Below are positions 1-5,438 of a DNA stretch of 5,438 nucleotides, in pieces. The position numbers and the translations under genes are program-made. Within the stretch, counting starts at the first letter, position 1, and the number at the start of each line of letters is the position of its first letter. Under the pieces are notes generated by a model. It did no database searches, had not been told where the DNA came from, and saw nothing but the letters and a program-made list of their open reading frames with translations. The stretch lies in contig JAHJCW010000091.1 in the NCBI GenBank assembly GCA_018812885.1, positions 1 through 5,438 of the forward strand. The letters are read 5' to 3'. This DNA comes from a bacterium (GTDB lineage: Bacteria > Fidelibacterota > Marinisomatia > Marinisomatales > JAHJCW01).

Positions 1-84
1 AACAATTTAAACATGCGTGATGCCGCTTATGTTATATCAGTTGATAGGGTGGCTCAGGCCTGTAAAGATAGAGGTTGGGTGTAG
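1..84 (+). CDS. Glu/Leu/Phe/Val dehydrogenase, probably glutamate dehydrogenase (C-terminal end only)
   Basis: The window opens inside a reading frame that runs for 27 codons in frame 1 and stops at TAG (82-84). The visible tail contains NMRDAAYVISVDRVAQA and ends in RGWV. This matches the C-terminal helix of NAD(P)-dependent glutamate dehydrogenases, where a (D/N)-(L/M)-R-x-AAY-x-x-x-x-x-(R/K)-V-A-x-A pattern is typical and Bacillus RocG/GudB-type enzymes also end near RGW. The family reversibly converts glutamate plus water to 2-oxoglutarate and ammonium with NAD(P)+, in the cytoplasm, usually as a hexamer. Active-site and cofactor-binding parts lie outside the window, so coenzyme choice cannot be judged. 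The gene is incomplete because of the window edge, with no sign of damage. It runs in the same direction as the next two genes, 76 nt ahead of them, so read-through is possible. A leucine or valine dehydrogenase of the same superfamily is the main alternative. Confidence 0.8.
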   Translation, partial: NNLNMRDAAYVISVDRVAQACKDRGWV

Positions 85-160
85 AACATTAATCGGATTT
101 TATAAAAAAACAATGGAGTAGTTTCCTATAGTTAGTTAATAGTATAATGACAAATTAATA
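85..160 (+). promoter_or_regulatory. Short AT-rich intergenic gap with a possible -10 element
   Basis: This 76-nt gap separates the dehydrogenase stop from the next start codon. A perfect TATAAT lies at 143-148. No good TTGACA-like partner sits 16-18 bp upstream (the bases there read roughly gtttcc), and a start site from it would leave a leader of only a few bases before the ATG at 161. A second AT-rich stretch with TATAAA occurs at 101-106, also without a convincing -35. I see no strong inverted repeat followed by a T-run, so no intrinsic terminator for the upstream gene is supported. The hexamer may be chance in such AT-rich sequence. Confidence 0.2.
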
Positions 161-1912
161 ATGCCTCAAGAAGAACATAGTCAATTTGACCGGAAATTCT
201 TTAGTTCTGAAAATCGAGTATCCTATATTGGTACTGGATCGATTGGTGGAAAAGCACATGGTCTCGAGCTGATTGATAAAATATTAAACTCTGAAGAATT
301 TGAGCGGAAAATATTCCCTCAAATTGATGTTAATATTCCTGTTCTAACGGTCATTCGTACAGATGTATTTGACAAGTTTATGCAATCAAATGATCTGTAT
401 GATATTGCATATTCAGATATCCCCGATGATAGAATTAGTCATGCTTTTCAAAACGCAGCTCTTCCATTTGAAATCCTGGGTGACCTAAGAGCTCTAATTA
501 GCGAAGTTCATGTTCCGTTAGCTGTTCGTTCTTCAAGTATGTTGGAAGATGCAATGTTTGAACCGTTTGCAGGTATATATGGAACAAAAATGACACCAAA
601 CAATCAACCTGATGCTGACATGCGTTTTAATAAAATAGTTGAAGCGATTAAGTTTGTTTACTCTTCAACATATTTCAAATGTGCAAAAGATTACATTAAA
701 GCTACAAAACACTCTATTAAAGATGAAAAAATGGCTGTTATAATACAAGAAGTCGTAGGCGTGCGACATATGGATAGATTTTATCCGGAATTGTCCGGTG
801 TGGCGCGTTCCTATAATTTTTATCCAATGGGAAGAGCGAAACCTGAAGAAGGTGTGGTTAATCTTGCATTGGGACTGGGAAAAACTATTGTTGATGGAGG
901 AATTTCGTGGGCATATTCTCCAGAATACCCGAAAGTTAATCCTCCATTCGGATCAGTTGGAGATTTGCTCAAAAATACTCAATTAGATTTTTGGGCAGTA
1001 AATATGGGCAAACCTCCATCATATAATCCTATAGTGGAAACAGAATATATGATAAAAGGGGATATAACAACAGCAGAATTAGACGGCACGCTACGACATT
1101 TAGTCTCAACTGTTGATTCGAATTCGGGGAGATTGACAATTGGTACAGGAGCTAAAGGACCACGAGCGTTGACTTTTGCCCCGCTACTTGTGTTTGATGA
1201 TATTCCATTAAATAATTTAATTGTACATCTATTAGAATTATGTGAAAAAGCATTAGGTGCCCCGGTAGAAATAGAATTTGCCATGTCTTTTTCTAAAACT
1301 AAAGATGGAACCAGTATTCACCGCTTTGGATTCCTTCAAAGTAGACCTATGGTTGTTTCTACTGAAAAAATTGATGTAAGACCGGAGGATTTTGAATCAG
1401 AGAATGCCTTAGTAGCATCGGAGAATGTTTTAGGAAACGGAGTAATTGATTCAATTGAAGATATTGTTTTCGTAATACCGGAAAAGTTCAATGCCAAAGA
1501 CACGCAAAAAATAGCAAGTGAAATTGAAATAATTAATAAAAAATTGGTTACGGACAATCGTTCATACCTGTTAATTGGATTTGGTAGATGGGGCAGTTCA
1601 GATCCGTGGTTAGGGATACCTGTTAACTGGGGGCAAGTGTCGGGAGCCCGCACCATCGTTGAAGCCATGCTAGAGAATATGAATGTCGATCTAAGTCAGG
1701 GTTCCCATTTCTTTCACAATTTAACTAGTTTTAATGTTTGCTATTTCTCAATCCCTTATTATAGTAAATTAAAAATAGATTGGGATTGGTTAAGTAAGCA
1801 ATCAGTTGAACAAGAAGCCAATTTTATTAAACATGTTAAACTCAATTCTCCATTATTAATAAAAGCAGACGGTCGTAATAGTAGGGGCTTGATATATAAA
1901 ACAAAATATTAA
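161..1912 (+). CDS. PEP/pyruvate-binding (PPDK N-terminal ATP-grasp) domain protein with C-terminal GRWGS/HFF module
   Basis: This 583-residue cytoplasmic protein has no signal peptide or membrane segment. Residues about 20-396 form a PEP-synthase/pyruvate-phosphate-dikinase-type ATP-grasp domain. Visible motifs are the glycine-rich GTGSIGGKAHGL (24-35, Lys31), VRSSSMLED (122-130, Arg123), FAGIYGT (136-142), IIQEVVG (194-200), NLALGLGKTIVDGG (234-247), and the acidic/Gln metal-ATP pair in EIEFA (Glu372) and FLQSRP (Gln393). Residues about 430-540 form a second module with IGFGRWGSSDPWLGIPV (472-488) and QGSHFFHNLTS (513-523), which I recall from many proteins labelled only 'PEP/pyruvate-binding'. 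The phosphohistidine swivel domain and the PEP-binding barrel are absent, and 583 residues is well below the roughly 800-900 of full dikinases, so it is not a PEP synthase by itself. Some longer relatives, as I recall them, carry an N-terminal receiver domain that is missing here. The ATG at 161 is the only good start: an in-frame TAG lies at 140-142, and no Shine-Dalgarno is visible. The stop is 1 nt before the next, paralogous gene. ATP binding is likely; the substrate is unknown. Confidence 0.88.
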   Translation: MPQEEHSQFDRKFFSSENRVSYIGTGSIGGKAHGLELIDKILNSEEFERKIFPQIDVNIPVLTVIRTDVFDKFMQSNDLYDIAYSDIPDDRISHAFQNAALPFEILGDLRALISEVHVPLAVRSSSMLEDAMFEPFAGIYGTKMTPNNQPDADMRFNKIVEAIKFVYSSTYFKCAKDYIKATKHSIKDEKMAVIIQEVVGVRHMDRFYPELSGVARSYNFYPMGRAKPEEGVVNLALGLGKTIVDGGISWAYSPEYPKVNPPFGSVGDLLKNTQLDFWAVNMGKPPSYNPIVETEYMIKGDITTAELDGTLRHLVSTVDSNSGRLTIGTGAKGPRALTFAPLLVFDDIPLNNLIVHLLELCEKALGAPVEIEFAMSFSKTKDGTSIHRFGFLQSRPMVVSTEKIDVRPEDFESENALVASENVLGNGVIDSIEDIVFVIPEKFNAKDTQKIASEIEIINKKLVTDNRSYLLIGFGRWGSSDPWLGIPVNWGQVSGARTIVEAMLENMNVDLSQGSHFFHNLTSFNVCYFSIPYYSKLKIDWDWLSKQSVEQEANFIKHVKLNSPLLIKADGRNSRGLIYKTKY

Positions 1913-1913
1913 T

Positions 1914-4900
1914 ATGGAAAAAAATAAATCATTAGATAATATCATTGTAGCTCTCAAGGAAAGGGCAAAAGAATTAAGCTGCCTTTATGAAATACAAGAA
2001 TTACTAAGTAATATAAATGTAGAGGTTGAAGATATATGCCGTGGAATGGTAAGGGCTATTCCTGGGGGTTGGCAATTCCCCAATATATGTGTAGTAAAGA
2101 TCAAATATCGAGACTTGGAATTCAAATCCGAGAATTTTGTTGAGACAGATTGGGTTCTAAAAAGTGATATCATTCTTCAGGATGAGATAGTTGGTAGTAT
2201 TAATGTTTACTATACCGAAGAGAGACCTAAATTGGATCAAGGTCCATTTCTAAAAGAAGAAAGGAAGTTAATTAGTACTATCTCAGGACAATTCGGATTA
2301 TTTTTATTACATAAGCGTCTCAGAAATGTATTTGCCGATCAAAAAAAACCAATTGATGATAATAAGCATGATTGGGGTATAATACTTGATTTACTTAAGC
2401 GAACTGACCCCAAACTACTTATTAGAATCTCAAGAAAAATGCTAAATTTTTTATGTTGGAGTGGAATAAAAAAAGCAGAGCAGTTACTCCAACGTTTTAA
2501 TCCGATTTATTCTAAAGACAGTGAGCTATTAAAAGAATCTAATCAACCATATCAAAAAATTCCTACGGGAGATATACTTAGTCTAAGTTATGAGATATTT
2601 GATATCGCTACAGATAATTTAAGTCAAAATGAAGTTCTAAATAACATTCAAAAATGGATCAAAGAAGACCGCTCAGGATTTTTAATTAACACTCTGGAAG
2701 ATGGAGGTTCTTCTTTAACGGATATTAGTAATTCTATTGAAAGATTTCACCATTTAGTTCCACAAGGACTAGAACTATCATCACCTAGAGAAATCAGTTT
2801 TATGGTGGCTCTAATAAGGAGAATTTTAAGCGATCAACCGGGATTTATATCAATCGCCAAAAAGTTTATTGAGGTGGACGATTTTAACAATTTACTAAGT
2901 GCTATTATCTTTCCTATTGGAAGCCATGGGAAATTAGGCGGTAAAAGCTCGGGATTATTCCTCGCGGAACAAATTGTAAGGAAGTCATCGAAAGATAATG
3001 ATCTTTTGAAAAGTATAAAAATTCCAAAGACTTGGTATATTACATCGGATAGTATTCTCAATTTTATGAGATATAACAATCTTGAAGATGTTATAGAGCA
3101 AAAATATAAAGATATTGGTCAGGTAAGACAAGAATATCCCTATGTGATCCATGTTTTTAAAAATTCTCCTTTCCCACCGGAGATTGTTAAGGGACTTTCT
3201 TTAGCATTAGATGATTTCGGAGAAGTCCCGTTAATTGTTAGGAGTTCAAGTCTTTTAGAAGATAGACTGGGGGCAGCTTTTGCAGGAAAATATAAAAGTT
3301 TATTTATCGCAAATCAAGGTTCTAAAAAGGAACGTATGATTGATTTAATGGATGCAATTGCAGAAGTATATGCATCAACATTTGGTCCTGATCCTATTGA
3401 ATATCGGAAAGAGCAGGGTTTGTTGGATTACCATGAAGAAATGGGAATATTGATTCAAGCAGTTGTTGGACAAAAAGTAGGCAATTATTTCTTTCCGGCT
3501 TTTGCAGGTGTAGCATTAAGTAATAACGAATTCCGCTGGTCTAATAGAATAAAGCTAGAGGATGGTCTTGTTCGGATTGTACCCGGTTTAGGTACAAGAG
3601 CTGTTGATCGAGTAAGTGATGATTATCCGATCTTAATGGCTCCCGGAGAACCTAATCTACGTGTTAACGTTACTTTGGATGAAATAATACGCTATTCGCC
3701 TAAATATATTGACGTTATAAATTTTGAAACTTCATCGTTTGAAACTTTGGAAATAGACACATTAATTAAAAGTCACGGCAAGGACTATCCTTATATAAAT
3801 AATATAATATCAATACTTAAAGAAAACCATATACAACACCCAAGAGCAATAGGAACAGATTATGCTAAAAACAATTTTGTGGTTACCTTTGAAGGATTAA
3901 TAACTCGAACGCCATTTGTAAAACAAATTCATGAATTAATTATTACTTTACGCAATAATTTTGGACATCCGATTGATATTGAATTTGCACATGATGGCAA
4001 GGATTTTTATTTGTTACAATGCAGAACGCAAAGTATGGGTTTAGCAAGTAAACCCGCTGTAATACCCGATGATATTCCAATTGAAAAAATTATCTTTTCG
4101 GCCAATAAGTATGTTTCCAATGGAATTGTACCTAATATTTCGCATATTGTTTATGTAAGTCCACAAAAATATAGTGAGATAACAGACTATCAACACTTAG
4201 TAGCGGTAGGGAGAGCAATTGGAAAGCTAAATAAAATACTTCCTAAACGACAATTCATTCTCATGGGACCGGGTCGTTGGGGAAGTCGAGGAGATATAAA
4301 ACTTGGTGTTAATGTAACCTATTCTGATATCAATAATACGTCGGTTTTGATTGAGATAGCTAGAAAACAGAAAGATTATGTACCTGACCTATCATTTGGC
4401 ACACATTTTTTTCAAGACTTGGTCGAAGCCAATATTCGATATCTACCATTATATCCCGATGATACCGGCAATGTATTTAATGAAGATTTTCTGGAGAACT
4501 CAAAGAATGTATTTCTTAAAATGTTACCTGACTATGCTCATATTGGAGATGTTGTCAAAGTAATAGATATCCCGGCTACAACTAACGGTCAAATCATGCA
4601 AATATTAATGAATGCTGAGAATAATAAAGCCGTTGGCATGCTAACTAAAGATTCACATGAATTAGTAATTGAGACTAAAGAAAAAAATACAATTTTAAGT
4701 TTTGAAAAATCAGAGGTGCACTGGAGATGGAGACAGAGAAATATAGAGGGTCTCGCTCGCCAAATAGATCCGGAAAGATTCGGTGTTAAAGGATTTTATC
4801 TGCTTGGCAGTACAAAAAATGCCACTGCAGGTCCCGCAAGTGATATTGATATATTAATTCACTTTAATGGTACAAAGAAGCAACGTAAAGATTTAGATAC

Positions 4901-5099
4901 ATGGCTTGATGGTTGGAGCCAAAGTTTAAGTCAAATGAATTTTTTACGGACCGGCTATGAAACAGATGGTCTTTTGGACGTTCATATTATTACAGACGAG
5001 GATATTAAAAATAAAACAAGCTATGCTGTAAAGATTGGAGCAATTACTGATGCGGCTAGACCTCTAGAGTTTGGGACTAATATAAAGAGTAAGTCTTAA
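1914..5099 (+). CDS. GAF - PPDK-type ATP-grasp - GRWGS/HFF - nucleotidyltransferase multidomain protein
   Basis: This 1061-residue soluble protein is read as five parts. Residues about 5-140 resemble the GAF-like sensor domain found at the N-terminus of some histidine kinases (LKERAKELSCLYEIQELL, then GGWQFPNI, ENFVETDW, GPFLKEERKLI). Residues about 150-330 are a mainly helical linker without a recognised family (RISRKMLNFLCWSGI, 171-185). Residues about 335-705 are a PEP-synthase-type ATP-grasp: GSHGKLGGKSSGL (336-348, Lys344), IVRSSSLLED (441-450, Arg443), FAGKY (456-460), IQAVVGQKVG (514-523), DIEFA (Glu690) and LLQCR (Gln702). Residues about 780-850 repeat the module of the upstream protein: MGPGRWGSRGDIKLGV (784-799) and SFGTHFFQDL (827-836). 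Residues about 935-1050 are a pol-beta-superfamily nucleotidyltransferase with GSTKNATAGPASDIDIL (965-981, Gly-Ser plus Asp977 and Asp979) and a probable third carboxylate in LLDVHII (Asp1022). No histidine-kinase core, phosphohistidine swivel or PEP barrel is present. The ATG lies 1 nt after the preceding stop with no Shine-Dalgarno, implying translational coupling. A role in signal-controlled phosphoryl or nucleotidyl transfer is inferred; the substrate is unknown. Confidence 0.88.
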   Translation: MEKNKSLDNIIVALKERAKELSCLYEIQELLSNINVEVEDICRGMVRAIPGGWQFPNICVVKIKYRDLEFKSENFVETDWVLKSDIILQDEIVGSINVYYTEERPKLDQGPFLKEERKLISTISGQFGLFLLHKRLRNVFADQKKPIDDNKHDWGIILDLLKRTDPKLLIRISRKMLNFLCWSGIKKAEQLLQRFNPIYSKDSELLKESNQPYQKIPTGDILSLSYEIFDIATDNLSQNEVLNNIQKWIKEDRSGFLINTLEDGGSSLTDISNSIERFHHLVPQGLELSSPREISFMVALIRRILSDQPGFISIAKKFIEVDDFNNLLSAIIFPIGSHGKLGGKSSGLFLAEQIVRKSSKDNDLLKSIKIPKTWYITSDSILNFMRYNNLEDVIEQKYKDIGQVRQEYPYVIHVFKNSPFPPEIVKGLSLALDDFGEVPLIVRSSSLLEDRLGAAFAGKYKSLFIANQGSKKERMIDLMDAIAEVYASTFGPDPIEYRKEQGLLDYHEEMGILIQAVVGQKVGNYFFPAFAGVALSNNEFRWSNRIKLEDGLVRIVPGLGTRAVDRVSDDYPILMAPGEPNLRVNVTLDEIIRYSPKYIDVINFETSSFETLEIDTLIKSHGKDYPYINNIISILKENHIQHPRAIGTDYAKNNFVVTFEGLITRTPFVKQIHELIITLRNNFGHPIDIEFAHDGKDFYLLQCRTQSMGLASKPAVIPDDIPIEKIIFSANKYVSNGIVPNISHIVYVSPQKYSEITDYQHLVAVGRAIGKLNKILPKRQFILMGPGRWGSRGDIKLGVNVTYSDINNTSVLIEIARKQKDYVPDLSFGTHFFQDLVEANIRYLPLYPDDTGNVFNEDFLENSKNVFLKMLPDYAHIGDVVKVIDIPATTNGQIMQILMNAENNKAVGMLTKDSHELVIETKEKNTILSFEKSEVHWRWRQRNIEGLARQIDPERFGVKGFYLLGSTKNATAGPASDIDILIHFNGTKKQRKDLDTWLDGWSQSLSQMNFLRTGYETDGLLDVHIITDEDIKNKTSYAVKIGAITDAARPLEFGTNIKSKS

Positions 5100-5438
5100 T
5101 TATATAAGTTCTCTTGTGCTATTTTCAGGATGGGTTTTATTGAATCTTACTAGGGCTAATTCCGGTCCGTCATGGGCAGCTGTAAATAAATGAGCCTTTC
5201 CAATTTTCTCTTTCCAGGTTCCTGTTAATCTTGCTGATTCATGGACATGACCATGCAGAGTAATCGTCGGCTGGTGTTTCTCAATAAATCGTTTGACAGC
5301 AATACTGCCAACATGTACATCTAACGGTACATGGTCAACCATTTTACCATCAAGTGCAGCTCGATCTAAATTGGTTTTATACGGTGGTGTATGAAATAAG
5401 AATATCGTATTAGAAAGTTTATTGTCTCCAACTAATGT
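5100..5438 (-). CDS. Calcineurin-like metallophosphoesterase (C-terminal part, 5' end outside window)
   Basis: The minus-strand frame is open from the window edge (5438) to the TAA at 5102-5100, giving 112 residues. The Met at 5342 is internal: the frame continues upstream and the upstream part carries family motifs, so the gene is cut by the window edge. The visible part contains IFLFHTPPYKTNLD, whose His is typically a metal ligand in calcineurin-like phosphoesterases. It then has a GSIAVKRFIEKHQP helix and TLHGHVHES, the G-H-x-H metal-binding signature that ends the catalytic core of the family. Typical members are cytoplasmic dimetal hydrolases of phosphomonoesters or phosphodiesters; the N-terminal D-x-H and GNHD motifs would lie beyond the window. 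The substrate cannot be told. The gene converges on the multidomain protein with no bases between the two stop codons. Confidence 0.85.
   Translation of the reverse strand, partial: TLVGDNKLSNTIFLFHTPPYKTNLDRAALDGKMVDHVPLDVHVGSIAVKRFIEKHQPTITLHGHVHESARLTGTWKEKIGKAHLFTAAHDGPELALVRFNKTHPENSTRELI

Noticed and set aside
110..130. GGAG at about 115-118 as a ribosome binding site
   Set aside because: It lies over 40 nt ahead of the ATG at 161, far outside the working distance, and no suitable start codon near it opens a long frame.
979..1284. Minus-strand open frame of 101 codons
   Set aside because: It lies wholly inside the strongly motif-supported plus-strand gene, and its translation shows no recognisable domain. 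The same holds for 1336-1668, 1985-2173 and 2834-3079 on the minus strand and 798-986 and 4378-4563 on the plus strand.
161..1912. Full PEP synthase or pyruvate phosphate dikinase
   Set aside because: Only the ATP-grasp part is present; no phosphohistidine swivel motif or PEP-binding barrel is found in this gene or the next, and the C-terminal GRWGS/HFF module is not part of those enzymes.
1914..2918. Sensor histidine kinase, suggested by the GAF-like N-terminus
   Set aside because: No H-box with a phospho-acceptor His and no N/G1/G2 HATPase motifs follow; the frame goes on into an ATP-grasp domain.
5085..5115. Bidirectional intrinsic terminator at the convergent junction
   Set aside because: Only five A/T-rich pairs can form (AAGAG/CTCTT) with a long loop and no GC-rich stem, so it is too weak to call.
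5100..5342. Complete 80-residue small protein starting at the Met at 5342
   Set aside because: The frame stays open to the window edge, and the upstream 32 codons encode the conserved FHTPPY-type metallophosphoesterase motif, so this Met is internal to a larger gene.

Overview
The window is AT-rich (roughly one third G+C by eye) and almost entirely coding. Neither of the two complete genes has a clear Shine-Dalgarno sequence ahead of its ATG, and all stop codons seen are TAA or TAG. Together with the family types, this suggests a low-GC Gram-negative bacterium of the Bacteroidetes/FCB kind. That placement is an inference only; no rRNA or marker gene is present.

Layout, left to right. (1) Positions 1-84 hold the last 27 codons of a glutamate dehydrogenase-type gene on the plus strand. 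(2) After a 76-nt gap comes a 583-residue plus-strand protein (161-1912) with a PEP-synthase/pyruvate-phosphate-dikinase-type nucleotide-binding (ATP-grasp) domain and a C-terminal GRWGS...HFF module. (3) One base later begins a 1061-residue plus-strand protein (1914-5099). It reads as an N-terminal GAF-like sensor domain, a helical linker, a second dikinase-type ATP-grasp domain, a second GRWGS...HFF module and a C-terminal pol-beta-superfamily nucleotidyltransferase domain. (4) Directly abutting it and convergent on the minus strand is the C-terminal part of a calcineurin-like metallophosphoesterase (5100 to beyond 5438).

The centre of interest is the two-gene dikinase-like unit. Both proteins keep the lysine, arginine, glutamate and glutamine positions expected of a PEP-synthase-type ATP-grasp. 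Neither has the phosphohistidine swivel domain or the PEP-binding TIM barrel needed for the canonical reaction. They share instead a C-terminal module of unknown role, and the larger one also carries a sensor domain and a nucleotidyltransferase. The 1-nt spacing says they are co-expressed, and the parallel architecture says they are diverged paralogues that probably work together. A plausible reading is a signal-responsive phosphotransfer/nucleotidyl-transfer regulatory pair whose substrate is unknown. The glutamate dehydrogenase upstream and the phosphoesterase downstream are suggestive context, but they prove no functional link. No RNA genes, mobile elements, CRISPR arrays or significant repeats were seen.
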